Below, one piece after another: positions 26,164 to 34,780 of a stretch of DNA of 64,000 nucleotides. Source of the DNA: Chlorobiota bacterium. Its GTDB lineage: Bacteria; Bacteroidota; Ignavibacteria; OLB7. The stretch is taken from positions 2,482,501-2,546,500 of the forward strand of contig JADJXR010000001.1 in NCBI GenBank assembly GCA_016710285.1, written 5' to 3'. Numbering within the stretch: the first letter of the stretch is position 1; each line of letters begins with the position of its first letter. The notes beneath the pieces are model-generated. The model was given only the letters and a program-made list of their open reading frames with translations. It was not told where the DNA came from and did no database searches. The position numbers and the translations under genes are program-made.

Positions 26164-26946
26164 TCACAGCACATATCCGAACAGCGCATCTAAAATTAAA
26201 ATCATTGCCGAGGAAAGGGTGAACGAGCGAACGGTGGAGGTCCCGACCCCTTCGGCCCCGCCGGTTGTCCTCATGCCAACGTAGCATCCAATCAAAGCCG
26301 TCACCGCGCCGAAGGTGAGCGATTTTATCAGGCCGATGATGATCTCGTACGCGCTGAAAAACTGCTGCACGGAGCTAAAGAAATCGAACGAAGAGAAATC
26401 GAATTTCAGGACCATCAGGCTGTACGCGCCAACAATGGCCACAAGGTTGCTGAAGACGATCAGCACCGGCATCATCGTCATGCCGGCCACCACGCGGGGC
26501 ATGGCAAGGTAGCGGTGGGGGTGGATTGCCATCATCTCCAGAGCATCTATCTGCTCCGAGACGCGCATCGTCCCAAGCTGCGCAGCGATTGCCCCGCCAA
26601 TCCGCCCGGCAATCACCAGCGCGGTCAGCACCGGGGAAAGCTCCGTGAAGACCACCGTGGCAATCGAGCCGCCAATGAACGGACGCGCCAGCGCAACCAG
26701 ATTGAATTTTGCGAACAGGTTCGTGGCTTGCAGCGCGGCAATCGCCCCGGTGAAGGACCCAACAAGAAGCACCAGCGGAAGGGAGTTCACCCCAATCACC
26801 GCCATCTGTTCAATGATTAATCGGCGCGAGCGGAAGGCTTGCGGAAGAAACCGGAAGACGCTTTGCAGCAGAAGCACAATGCGCCCAAGCTCGGCAAAGA
26901 ATCGCGTAACGCCGCGGCCAAACGCGGCAAGAAATCGTGTGAGCAC
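26164..26946 (-). CDS. MlaE/YrbE-family ABC transporter permease
   Basis: A 260-residue inner-membrane permease of the lipid-trafficking MlaE family, which moves phospholipids between inner and outer membrane with MlaF (ATPase) and MlaD (MCE). An amphipathic N-terminus is followed by about five hydrophobic segments. Family blocks seen are GSFTGAIAALQA, ARPFIGGSIATVVFTELSPVLTA (family-defining ELxPVLT), GRIGGAIAAQLGTM and QIDALEMMAIHP. It starts with GTG, preceded by aaggag about 13 nt upstream. The gene lies 16 bp after the lytic transglycosylase gene. No ATPase or MCE gene is adjacent in the window, since recQ follows, so its partners must be elsewhere. Confidence 0.93.
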   Translation of the reverse strand: MLTRFLAAFGRGVTRFFAELGRIVLLLQSVFRFLPQAFRSRRLIIEQMAVIGVNSLPLVLLVGSFTGAIAALQATNLFAKFNLVALARPFIGGSIATVVFTELSPVLTALVIAGRIGGAIAAQLGTMRVSEQIDALEMMAIHPHRYLAMPRVVAGMTMMPVLIVFSNLVAIVGAYSLMVLKFDFSSFDFFSSVQQFFSAYEIIIGLIKSLTFGAVTALIGCYVGMRTTGGAEGVGTSTVRSFTLSSAMILILDALFGYVL

Positions 26947-26962
26947 GGGTGGTGAGTTCTCC

Positions 26963-27901
26963 TTATTTCGCAGTTGCCGGAAGTGGTAGTTGGATAACGT
27001 ATGGCCGGCCTGCGGCGGGCTTCAGCAAGGTTCGTTTTTTTATCCAGGGGTTCAGCAACTTCACATCCTTGTAGCTGCTTCCTTGTTGATCGGCCCAGGC
27101 GGCAAGGTTGGGGATGTCGGTGGCGACGGCAACCTCGGTTGTGGTTGGCGGCGTGTAAAAGTCGGTGGAGTCAAGGTAGAAGCCGTACTTGTCAGGGTTG
27201 CTCATAATCTCCTTAATGGCCACGATGCGGAACAGGTAGCGGCTGGTTTCCTCGTTCACGTACAGGTCGTAGTAGCTTCCGCGCCGTTGGAATTCCAGGT
27301 CATCGCTGGTGGCCGCTTCCCCCATGTTGTAGGCCGCTGCCGAAAGGGTCCAGCTGTTGAACCGTGCGTATCCATCTTTCAGGTATCGAATGGCTGCGGC
27401 GGTGGATTTTTCCGGGTGGCGGCGTTCGTCAACGTAGTCATCAATCTGCAGGCCGTAGCGCCGCCCGGTTTCCGCGATGAACTGCCACAACCCAACGGCA
27501 TCCTTGCTTGATTGCGGCATCTGCAAGGCGCTTTCGGCAACGGCAAGGTATTTCAGGTCGTCGGGCGCGCCGGCTTCGGCCAGCATTTTTTCGAACATCG
27601 GGAAGTACTCGCCGGAGCGCTTCAGATAGAGCATCACCTGCCCATCCCATTGCAAGTTCAGATAGAACTCACGCTCGAACCGTTTGCGAACCTCCGGGTT
27701 ATCCATCGGCACCGGCTCGCCGCAGAAACTGAGTGTTGTGGGGATGTCGTAGGAGGTGATGTTGGGCCGGAACCTTCTGGCCGAAGCGTGGTCCGGCGGC
27801 GGGGAGGGGGCAATCAGCAGCAGCAGCATGGCAACGGCCAAGAACCCGCCAAAAAATGCGGTGGCGTGCGGACGTTTCGGGAATAAGGGAGGCATGGTCA
27901 T
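26963..27901 (-). CDS. Lytic murein transglycosylase (MltD-like SLT domain)
   Basis: A 312-residue envelope enzyme cleaving peptidoglycan glycan strands. The ATG giving MTMPPLFPKRP is preceded by ggag at 8 nt; the longer frame would need a TTG and is rejected. A membrane/signal segment is at about 15-30 (FLAVAMLLLLIAP). The SLT core at about 105-240 has the catalytic Glu in AVAESALQ, then DAVGLWQF, GRRYGLQIDDYVDERR and AAAYNMGE, the MltD/family-1D signature. A C-terminal extension (WIKKRTLLKPAAG, VIQLPLP) is LysM-like in its ending but too short for a full LysM. It precedes the MlaE-type permease in what is probably a two-gene operon; a TATCTTGG box lies about 60 bp upstream. Confidence 0.92.
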   Translation of the reverse strand: MTMPPLFPKRPHATAFFGGFLAVAMLLLLIAPSPPPDHASARRFRPNITSYDIPTTLSFCGEPVPMDNPEVRKRFEREFYLNLQWDGQVMLYLKRSGEYFPMFEKMLAEAGAPDDLKYLAVAESALQMPQSSKDAVGLWQFIAETGRRYGLQIDDYVDERRHPEKSTAAAIRYLKDGYARFNSWTLSAAAYNMGEAATSDDLEFQRRGSYYDLYVNEETSRYLFRIVAIKEIMSNPDKYGFYLDSTDFYTPPTTTEVAVATDIPNLAAWADQQGSSYKDVKLLNPWIKKRTLLKPAAGRPYVIQLPLPATAK

Positions 27902-27960
27902 CGGGTCATCTCCGGTCAAGTGGTTTGCGCATGATTTCTCCCCGCCACAAAACTCCTGCG

Positions 27961-27968
27961 CCAAGATA
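27961..27968 (-). promoter_or_regulatory. Candidate -7 promoter element for the transglycosylase operon
   Basis: TATCTTGG on the minus strand, about 60 nt before the start codon, fits the TAnnTT(T/C)G-like element seen before several genes here. No clear TTTG box at the expected distance. Confidence 0.3.
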
Positions 27969-27991
27969 CGGGATTTGGTGGGGGGGCGGGG

Positions 27992-28426
27992 TTATGATGA
28001 TTGCTTCGGATCAATGCACGTGTAATGAAAATGATGAGGGGTAAAACAGAGGAAATCTTTATCTGTGGTCAATAAATGTGCACCGAATACGGAGGTGGTG
28101 GCAGCAATCCAAAGATCATTATGTGAGATCGCTGCTCCGTTTTGCTGCGCATAATGCTGCAAGGAAGCATAAGCATTCAGCACGTCATCGCGGTGGATAT
28201 CAAGCACAATCAATTCTTGCTCAATCTTTCTTAACAGTGCTTGCTTTTTCTCCCCCCACTTGTTCCGCAAGGCCATGCTGTAAAGCTCGCCAAGCGTGAC
28301 TACGCAGATATAAGGGCGGAAGCCCGCTCCGCTGATCTGGTACTTAGCTTCAATACGATTAGCCAGTTCGCCGCCGCGCATAATTGCTATCACGATGCTG
28401 GTGTCAAGGAGGTATGCTCGTTTCAC
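27992..28426 (-). CDS. VapC-family PIN-domain toxin
   Basis: A 144-residue PIN-domain ribonuclease of the type II toxin-antitoxin kind. The four acidic active-site residues are visible: D8 (LLDTS), E47 (LGELY), D104 (HNDLWIAA) and D122 (TTDKDF). The length is typical of VapC. It begins with GTG immediately after the stop codon of the upstream gene, with no intervening base, so the two are surely co-translated. In place of the usual small (70-90 residue) antitoxin the partner is a 317-residue protein. VapC toxins cleave tRNA or rRNA; the specific target is unknown. Confidence 0.92.
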   Translation of the reverse strand: MKRAYLLDTSIVIAIMRGGELANRIEAKYQISGAGFRPYICVVTLGELYSMALRNKWGEKKQALLRKIEQELIVLDIHRDDVLNAYASLQHYAQQNGAAISHNDLWIAATTSVFGAHLLTTDKDFLCFTPHHFHYTCIDPKQSS

Positions 28427-29380
28427 TTATTCAACCTCCTGGGCCATTGCAAGCAGTTCTTCATCGCTTTCATCCCCTGGCCATATTCCCCACAGAGCAT
28501 TGATTCCTGTTGTTGGAGTTTGCCGCTTTTGCGCGGCGATAATGCTTCCTGGGGTGGTTGGTAGTGGCAGCTGTGCAAACAGTTGGTCCTGCTTTGTGGC
28601 TTGGGCAATGGCCGTGGTGTCCACCCGTAGCAAGGTGCCGGAAGGGCGATAGACAGCAATCCCTTCAATAACCACTTGGCAAGAAAGGAATTCGCGCAAG
28701 CGAATCACCTCATCGCTTGCCCAAACGGAGCGCACACGCTGACCGTCGGGAAGTAGCAGTTCAAACACTCGATCGCTAACGCGGATCATATCGAACACGC
28801 CAGCAATTTTTACGCGACGGGGCTGGGGGGTGGAGTGCTGCAGTTGTGTTGCTGCCAAGATGACCTCCGTAGTAATCTTGGTGGGGCTTGTTGGCGCAAT
28901 GGCCTCCCCTGATAGATGAATGGCTTCCAACCCTTTCCCCACTACCGTCTTAAAATTTGCGACCCGCTGAAGAAGGTCAAAATCAAATCGTTCGCTTCGG
29001 GTTGCCTCCGCTGCTACGTCTGCAATCATGCGGCATACAAGGTCAAACCCGGTTTCTTCGGGTGCCGCAACTTCTTCGAATAAGCTCTGTTGCGCAAAGA
29101 GTGTTGGCGCAGAGTCCAATAACCGCTTTGCTGTGAAATGCAGCCGTGTGGAGTTCCCCTTCCCTGCGCTTTGCCCGCTGTAGAATATCTTCCAAGCATC
29201 TTGCAGCTCCTTGAACGGGCGGCCACGTTTGCGGCTTGCGCGAAGCACGCCCATGCGGATAGTGTCGCGCACTAAAGGCTCAATGCGGCTTAGCACCGCC
29301 CCTGCAACATGGGGCTCCACCAATTTTCCGTGGCAGCTGCTACCATGAAGCTCAACAATATGCTCAACCTGTTTCCCCAT
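28427..29380 (-). CDS. Large antitoxin-like partner of the VapC toxin
   Basis: A 317-residue protein of no recognised named family. The last residues (GIWPGDESDEELLAMAQEVE) look like the acidic toxin-binding tails of VapC antitoxins. The middle part (about 190-265) reads as strands (VKIAGVFDMIR; FELLLPDGQRV; VVIEGIAVYR; GTLLRVDTTAI) suggesting a small beta-barrel such as an OB-like fold. The N-terminal 60 residues include a basic stretch (RASRKRGRPFKELQ). No canonical DNA-binding fold (RHH, AbrB, Phd) is evident. A strong Shine-Dalgarno aaaggag stands before its ATG. It occupies the antitoxin position of the operon and abuts vapC exactly, so an antitoxin role is likely, with the extra domains perhaps sensing a trigger. 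Confidence 0.75.
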   Translation of the reverse strand: MGKQVEHIVELHGSSCHGKLVEPHVAGAVLSRIEPLVRDTIRMGVLRASRKRGRPFKELQDAWKIFYSGQSAGKGNSTRLHFTAKRLLDSAPTLFAQQSLFEEVAAPEETGFDLVCRMIADVAAEATRSERFDFDLLQRVANFKTVVGKGLEAIHLSGEAIAPTSPTKITTEVILAATQLQHSTPQPRRVKIAGVFDMIRVSDRVFELLLPDGQRVRSVWASDEVIRLREFLSCQVVIEGIAVYRPSGTLLRVDTTAIAQATKQDQLFAQLPLPTTPGSIIAAQKRQTPTTGINALWGIWPGDESDEELLAMAQEVE

Positions 29381-29418
29381 TGGATTCTCCTTTGGTTAGA
29401 ATCATCAGAACGCCGCCG

Positions 29419-29426
29419 CGAAGATA
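29419..29426 (-). promoter_or_regulatory. Candidate -7 promoter element for the VapC operon
   Basis: TATCTTCG on the minus strand, 38 nt before the start codon of the antitoxin-like gene, matching the recurrent element in this window. No matching upstream box was found. Confidence 0.35.
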
Positions 29427-29528
29427 CGGCCTAACGGGGCTGCGGCATTGCCAGTGCGTGCCCCGCGGGGAACCTTCCTGCAACACACCGTCAACAGAAA
29501 AGGCCGGACCCCTACGCTGCGTGGGCGG

Positions 29529-29536
29529 TATCTTTG
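29529..29536 (+). promoter_or_regulatory. Candidate -7 promoter element for malate dehydrogenase
   Basis: TATCTTTG is an exact match to TAnnTTTG, 51 nt before the start codon. No TTTG box at the usual distance. Confidence 0.35.
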
Positions 29537-29587
29537 TGCACTTCTGCAAGCAACCTATCAATCAATCTCACATTGGACAATCCACAC

Positions 29588-30574
29588 ATGAAGAAGCACG
29601 TTCGAGTTGCCGTCACCGGTGCCGCCGGCCAGATTGGCTACGCCTTGTTGTTCCGCATTGCCTCCGGCGCAGTGTTCGGCCCAGATACCGAAGTTTCGCT
29701 GAATCTTATCGAGCTTCCGCAAGCCATGAACGCCCTGAAAGGGGTGGTGATGGAGCTTGACGACTGCGCCTTCCCGCTGCTGCGCGACGTTGTGCAAACC
29801 AGCGACCTGAACGCCGGGTTCAAGGATATTAACTGGGCGTTGCTGGTTGGTGCGGTCCCGCGCAAAGCCGGAATGGAACGGAACGACCTGCTGAACATCA
29901 ACGGCGGAATCTTCACCGGCCAGGGCCGCGCAATTAACGACAACGCCGCAAGCGATGCCCGCGTGCTGGTTGTTGGCAACCCCTGCAACACCAACGCCTG
30001 GATTGCCATGAAGAGCGCCCCCGATATGCCGCAGGATCGCTTTTTTGCCATGACCCGCCTGGACCAAAACCGCGCCATGACACAGCTTGCGCAGAAATCA
30101 GGCCGCCCGGTAAGTGAGGTGGCGAACCTTGCAATCTGGGGGAACCATAGCTCGACACAGTACCCCGATTTCTATAACGCCACCATCGGCGGCGCGCCGG
30201 CAACGGAGGCAATCACCGACCATGAGTGGCTGCAGGGTGAGTTCATCAGCACGGTGCAGAAGCGGGGCGCGGCAATCATCGAGGCACGCGGGCTTAGCTC
30301 GGCAGCATCGGCCGCCAATGCCGCGATTGACACGGTGGTCTCGCTTATCAACCCAACCCCTGCGGGGAACTGGCACTCGGTGGCCGTTGCCAGCACCGGC
30401 CAGTATGGCACGCCGGAAGGGCTGATGGTTGGATTCCCAATCCGCACTAACGCCGATGGAACGTGGCAAGTGGTGGAAGGGGTGCAGCACAACGATTGGG
30501 CGCAAGGGAAATTCATGGCATCAATACAAGAGCTGGTGGAAGAACGCAACGCAGTGAAAGGCCTGGTGGAGTAA
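29588..30574 (+). CDS. mdh: Malate dehydrogenase
   Basis: A TCA-cycle enzyme interconverting malate and oxaloacetate with NAD. The 328 residues belong to the cytosolic/Thermus-type MDH family: VAVTGAAGQIGYALLFRIASG (nucleotide-binding Rossmann start), NPCNTNA, the substrate-binding region with TRLDQNRA, and the active-site His in IWGNHSSTQYPD. The length equals Thermus MDH within a residue. I start it at the ATG giving MKKHVRVAV; the longer frame adds a non-conserved leader. It is transcribed alone, followed by a strong terminator, and diverges from the VapC operon. Confidence 0.97.
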   Translation: MKKHVRVAVTGAAGQIGYALLFRIASGAVFGPDTEVSLNLIELPQAMNALKGVVMELDDCAFPLLRDVVQTSDLNAGFKDINWALLVGAVPRKAGMERNDLLNINGGIFTGQGRAINDNAASDARVLVVGNPCNTNAWIAMKSAPDMPQDRFFAMTRLDQNRAMTQLAQKSGRPVSEVANLAIWGNHSSTQYPDFYNATIGGAPATEAITDHEWLQGEFISTVQKRGAAIIEARGLSSAASAANAAIDTVVSLINPTPAGNWHSVAVASTGQYGTPEGLMVGFPIRTNADGTWQVVEGVQHNDWAQGKFMASIQELVEERNAVKGLVE

Positions 30575-30606
30575 GCCAACAGCGAAGAGAAGGAGCAGAT
30601 AAAGAG

Positions 30607-30638
30607 CGGCCCGCCAATCTGGCGGGCCGTTCTGTTCT
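30607..30638. terminator. Bidirectional terminator between mdh and the OmpA-family gene
   Basis: A perfect 10-bp stem (cggcccgcca / tggcgggccg) with a 3-nt loop and a T-rich run after it, lying between two converging genes. Confidence 0.85.
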
Positions 30639-30659
30639 GGTCAGAAGCGTCCAGATCTT

Positions 30660-33491
30660 CTACCTCACAATCCTAAACTCCACCCTTCGGTTCAAGGCGC
30701 GCCCTTCTTCGCTGTCGTTGCTGGCGATTGGCTCGGTTTCGCCGTACCCTCGCGAGCTTAGCCGGCGGCGGTCAATGCCTTGCGTTGCCAGGTAATCCAC
30801 CACCGATTTTGCGCGGCGGTCCGAAAGGTTCAGGTTGTAGGCATCGTTCCCTTGCGCGTCGGTGTGCGCGCCAATCTCAATCCGCACCGTCAGGTTCTCG
30901 CGCAGGAACTTCACAAGCCTGTCAAGCTCGGTCATGCTTTCCGGTTTCAGGTCGGCTTTGTCGTAGTCGAACAGCACGTTCCGCAGCACAAACGGCGTGG
31001 TGTCGGTGGCGCTGAAGGCGCGGGTGACGCGAAGATTCTTCACCACCTTCGACCCCGCTTCAACGTCGCGTGCGTCGAACGCTTCGGTGAATCCGTCGTA
31101 GCCGGTGGCCAATGGCGTAAGCCGGTAGTTCATTCCCGGGGTGATCTCGGTCTCGTAGTATCCTCCGGCATCGGTCCGCAGCGTGGCAATCTCCTTCCCG
31201 ATTGCTGCATCTTCAACCTTCACGCTTCCCGCCACAACTTTCCCGTTCTCGTCAAAAATTCTTCCCGATAGCAGGGTGGCCAATCGCTCCATCACAAAAT
31301 CCCGCACCACGGTGTCGCCGGGCTTGATCTTGCTTAGGTCAATATCGCCACTTGCCGGACGGAATCGGTCGGCGTTTAGGCGGGCCGATAGCTTCACCGG
31401 TTCATCAATGGTAAGCTGGTAGCTGCCATCGTTTTGCGCGGCGTTGACATCGGCGTAGCGACGTCCGGTGGCATCGGTCAGCAGAAGCTCGGCAGCAACG
31501 GGCCGCCCGGTTTTTGCTTCGGTGATGCGTCCGCGAAGCACTGCCGGAACCGCTGGCGCAACCTCCTCCTGCTTCAGCTTTGATTCATACACCAGCTTGT
31601 AAGTGGTGGTGATGTCGGTCCCGATCTCATCAAGGATGGAGTTGAAGGGGCTTTGGATGTCGTACTCACGCCCCAGGGTTAGCCGGGTGGTGATGGCGTT
31701 GTTATTGCGGCAGGCGTTCTGGATGGAGTATAGCCGCGCCCCTTTGTCCCACAGCATCTCCGTCAGGTCCGACTCCGTCAGCCGTGAGTTGTCCTGCATC
31801 ACCCAGTCGTCGGTAATCATCACCAGCACCCGCTGGGCATCGGGGCGGAACCGCATGCTGGCGGCTTCGCGAATGGCAAGGGAGCTGATCTCATCCCCCC
31901 CGATTGCGTCGGCTTGGTCGGCAAACTCGCGGAAGCGGTTAAGGTTGCTGGTGGGGTGAAGCGTGTCGTAGATTTTCGAGCCGTACAGCACGCCGCCAAT
32001 CCGGTAATCGGCCCCGCGAGCCTCCATCGTCTTCACGAAACTTTGGACGTTGTTCCGCACCGCATCAATCTCATCCCCCATGCTTCCGGAGCAATCAATC
32101 ATCAGCACAATATCCACCGGAACGCTGAGCGTGGCATCGGTTGGCTGGACCGAGACGATGCGGATGGAGCTGTCGCGGAATCGGAAATCGTTGATCCCCA
32201 ACCCGGGGACGTTCCGCCCGTTGGCATCGGCCACTTGCATGATTACCGAGACCATCGGGAACGCGCTGTTGTCCACGCTTTGCACGCCGATGGAGTACCC
32301 TTGCTTGGAGACAATCGCCAGCGAGTCGCCACTTTTCAGTTCGCGGCTGCCGGTTTGCTGGCGCAGGTAGTACTGGTTGGCAATCGCGCTGAACATCTGG
32401 TTTTCGTTGGGGGATATCTGCTCCAATTTCTGCGCAAGCCGCAGGTAATCGTTGCTGGAGCGGCGCAGCTCGTTCATAATGGCAGCGGGGGTGGCAAACC
32501 GGGGGTCGCCGCCGGCAACGCACGATTTCACAAGGGCATCGGCCGATGGTCCGGCATCGGTGGTGGCGGTGAGGTACTCCAGCCCTGCCGGGGAGTAAGG
32601 ATTTTCTGGCTCCCAACGGTTGGCCACTGGGCCATCGTAGCCGCTGCTGCTTGTGCGCGAGGTGTTGGAGTAGCGTGCAAACAGGTTGGCCCCGGTGTAT
32701 GCGTCGGTTCCGTCAATGTCCCAATCGGTCAGCGCGCCCACGGCAAGGCGGTTGGGGATTAGCTCCACGCCAATCCGCAGGTCCTTGTTGCTAAGGCTGT
32801 AGGTGGCGCTAAGGGCTACGCCTCCATCGGAGAAATTCAGACCGGCGGAGAGCTGTGTGTTCCATGAGGATTTCCCGCCAACGGTGTCGTCAGGGTTGTT
32901 CAGCGCAAGCATACCAAAGTGCCCAACTTCGCCAACAAACATTCCATCAAGCCCCAGCCGGACGCTTCGCCCGCCGGCAGCTGCAAGGTTGTAGAGCGAG
33001 GCACCAACGATAAAATCCTCCGCAGCAAGCCAGGTTCCCGACAGGGTGTATTCGGCATCTTTCAGCAGCTCACTGCCGGGAATATCCTGCATCCGTGCGG
33101 AAATGCCCAGATTGATTTCGTCATCTATCGGCAGGCCAAAGCCGACGTAGTACGATTGGTGGTCGGTGGTGTCGCCACCAATCGTGCCACTTGTTCCCAG
33201 GGCGATTGGACCAACCTTACCGTAGATCCCAAAAGGGATTTTGGAAAGCTCGAACTTCCTATCCAGCCCAAACCCAGCAAGGAAATCGTAGGAGCGGAAG
33301 CTGGTGACAACCCCCAGCATTGCCGGGTTCCAGCCGACGGCGGTGGCATCGTTTGCCAGGGCGTAGCGGCGGTTGGTGAGTTGCTCCGGGGTGGCTGGCG
33401 GAGCGGGTTGGGCGTACAGGGTGGGCACCGCCGCGGCAAGCAACAAGCAAGCAAACAGCAGAACCGAGGTAACAGCGGAACGAATCGGCAT
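30660..33491 (-). CDS. Multi-domain outer-membrane protein: barrel-like N-terminus, von Willebrand A domain, OmpA C-terminus
   Basis: A 943-residue exported protein. The signal peptide ends LAAAVPTLYAQ, and the ATG at its start replaces an upstream TTG frame. Residues about 30-330 look like an FCB-type membrane beta-barrel (NRRYALANDATAVGWNPAML). A von Willebrand factor A domain at about 445-640 has the MIDAS-type metal site DIVLMIDCSGSMGDE. Two carboxypeptidase-regulatory-like beta domains follow (RGRITEAKTGRPVAAEL; LLSGRIFDENGKV). The last 105 residues are an OmpA peptidoglycan-binding domain (FDYDKADLKPES; IEIGAHTDAQGND; LSDRRAKSVVDYL). It would bridge the outer membrane and peptidoglycan while presenting an adhesion-type domain. 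Which way the vWA domain faces is unknown. Confidence 0.92.
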   Translation of the reverse strand: MPIRSAVTSVLLFACLLLAAAVPTLYAQPAPPATPEQLTNRRYALANDATAVGWNPAMLGVVTSFRSYDFLAGFGLDRKFELSKIPFGIYGKVGPIALGTSGTIGGDTTDHQSYYVGFGLPIDDEINLGISARMQDIPGSELLKDAEYTLSGTWLAAEDFIVGASLYNLAAAGGRSVRLGLDGMFVGEVGHFGMLALNNPDDTVGGKSSWNTQLSAGLNFSDGGVALSATYSLSNKDLRIGVELIPNRLAVGALTDWDIDGTDAYTGANLFARYSNTSRTSSSGYDGPVANRWEPENPYSPAGLEYLTATTDAGPSADALVKSCVAGGDPRFATPAAIMNELRRSSNDYLRLAQKLEQISPNENQMFSAIANQYYLRQQTGSRELKSGDSLAIVSKQGYSIGVQSVDNSAFPMVSVIMQVADANGRNVPGLGINDFRFRDSSIRIVSVQPTDATLSVPVDIVLMIDCSGSMGDEIDAVRNNVQSFVKTMEARGADYRIGGVLYGSKIYDTLHPTSNLNRFREFADQADAIGGDEISSLAIREAASMRFRPDAQRVLVMITDDWVMQDNSRLTESDLTEMLWDKGARLYSIQNACRNNNAITTRLTLGREYDIQSPFNSILDEIGTDITTTYKLVYESKLKQEEVAPAVPAVLRGRITEAKTGRPVAAELLLTDATGRRYADVNAAQNDGSYQLTIDEPVKLSARLNADRFRPASGDIDLSKIKPGDTVVRDFVMERLATLLSGRIFDENGKVVAGSVKVEDAAIGKEIATLRTDAGGYYETEITPGMNYRLTPLATGYDGFTEAFDARDVEAGSKVVKNLRVTRAFSATDTTPFVLRNVLFDYDKADLKPESMTELDRLVKFLRENLTVRIEIGAHTDAQGNDAYNLNLSDRRAKSVVDYLATQGIDRRRLSSRGYGETEPIASNDSEEGRALNRRVEFRIVR

Positions 33492-33999
33492 GGCAAATGA
33501 GGGAGTTGTGAGTATGAACAATCTGCGGAACGCAGAGAGGAACGTAGCAATGACGTGCAATTATACAACGGCAACATCAATTGATCCCTTACGGGTGATT
33601 CCCGCCAAGTTGCACACGGCCCCGGGGAACCAGACCCCGCGCCGCGCCACTAAGCCGCACGGATTACCCAACCAGTTACGCCAACCCCGCCCCGATCCCC
33701 CGTTACGCTGTTTATGATTGATAGATCAATCAACAAACCAGATGGAAAGCCAGCAAGAAGCCAGCCCCCCCCCAAGCATGGGGTGTTGTCAATAGCTGTT
33801 GAAACAAGAAACCGAAATCTGTGTTATTGTCCGGTGCACACGGCTTCATGAAAACGCGGTACTGCTACCGATCCCATGATCCGTGCTACCTGCTAACAGA
33901 ACAACCACGGTAGTTTTGCCAAGGGGAGGGGGCAGCCCCTTACTCAGCTACCTAATCCAACCATTTCAACATACTCACGATTTTTCAGCAACCATACCA
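33492..33999. other. Intergenic region between the divergent OmpA-family and Rieske genes
   Basis: About 500 bp with no convincing gene. It should hold the promoters of both divergent genes. A TATAATTG-like sequence on the minus strand near 33563 and a TTGAAAC/TTATTGT pair on the plus strand near 33797-33827 are weak candidates. A short C-run occurs near 33766. No RNA gene recognised. Confidence 0.5.
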
Positions 34000-34746
34000 A
34001 TGGAGCAACAGAAGACACTATCTCGCCGGGGATTCCTTGCCCGCGCAATGGCCGCAACGGTGTTTGCCACGGTTGGCGGAAACGAAGTATTGGGAAGAAT
34101 CGTCCCCAAGCTGAACCACAACGCCACCAGCGGGTTGTTCGCTGTTAGTCTTGAGGAGTTCACGGCATTGCAGCAGGTGGATGGCTCGGTACGGATTGCG
34201 ATCACCGGGCTGAACCATAAAGTGCTGGTGACCCGAATCTCCGAAACGGAGTTCACCGCTGTGTCGGAAGTTTGCACCCATTCCGGCTGTGCCGTTGGCG
34301 ATTATGATGTGAAGAACAAACGATTCCAGTGCCCTTGCCATGGCTCCCGTTTTGCCGCCGACGGCAGCGTGCTTCGCGGCCCCGCGCCGCGGGCGTTGGA
34401 CAGCTACCCGGTGACGTTCGACGCTGCAACAGCAACCGTGCATCTAGAGATTGAGGGGATAGCCGCCGCCCCAGGCGAACAGGAAACGGGGGCGTACATG
34501 GCCGCAGTGGTTATCGCCAACGGCGCGGCAACCATCCGCTACGGGCTTGCTTCGCCGGCGCGTGTGGCCATCAGCATCTGGACCGTTGCGGGGGAGAAAG
34601 TGATGATGCCGGTGGAGGAAGTGCAAGAAGCAGGGGCCCACACCGCGGTGGTTCCGGTCGGGGAGCTGCCGCCGGGCCAGTATCTGTGCCGCATCCAAAC
34701 CTCCGATGGGTTTTCCGCCACCGAAAAATTTGTGGTGATCCGGTAA
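34000..34746 (+). CDS. Tat-type Rieske iron-sulfur protein with a Por-type (type IX) C-terminal sorting domain
   Basis: A 248-residue protein. The N-terminus LSRRGFLARAMAATVFATVGG is a twin-arginine signal. The Rieske domain at about 45-150 binds 2Fe-2S through C92-x-H94 and C111-x-x-H114, with the disulfide pair C97 and C113 of high-potential Rieske proteins (VCTHSGCAVG; CPCHGSRF). From about 170 there is a beta-sandwich ending in GELPPGQYLCRI and ATEKFVVIR, matching the pattern of Por secretion system (type IX) C-terminal domains. No cytochrome b gene is adjacent, so a bc1-like role is not supported. The start was placed at the ATG before the RR motif. The combined Tat and type IX signals are unusual. 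Confidence 0.9.
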   Translation: MEQQKTLSRRGFLARAMAATVFATVGGNEVLGRIVPKLNHNATSGLFAVSLEEFTALQQVDGSVRIAITGLNHKVLVTRISETEFTAVSEVCTHSGCAVGDYDVKNKRFQCPCHGSRFAADGSVLRGPAPRALDSYPVTFDAATATVHLEIEGIAAAPGEQETGAYMAAVVIANGAATIRYGLASPARVAISIWTVAGEKVMMPVEEVQEAGAHTAVVPVGELPPGQYLCRIQTSDGFSATEKFVVIR

Positions 34747-34780
34747 GAACGAAGGGCAGAAACGTTTTTTGGATAGATTG

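Noticed and set aside
33766..33775. C-run in the intergenic region as a phase-variable tract
   Set aside because: It is not in a gene or clearly within a promoter, so there is no evidence of a switching role.
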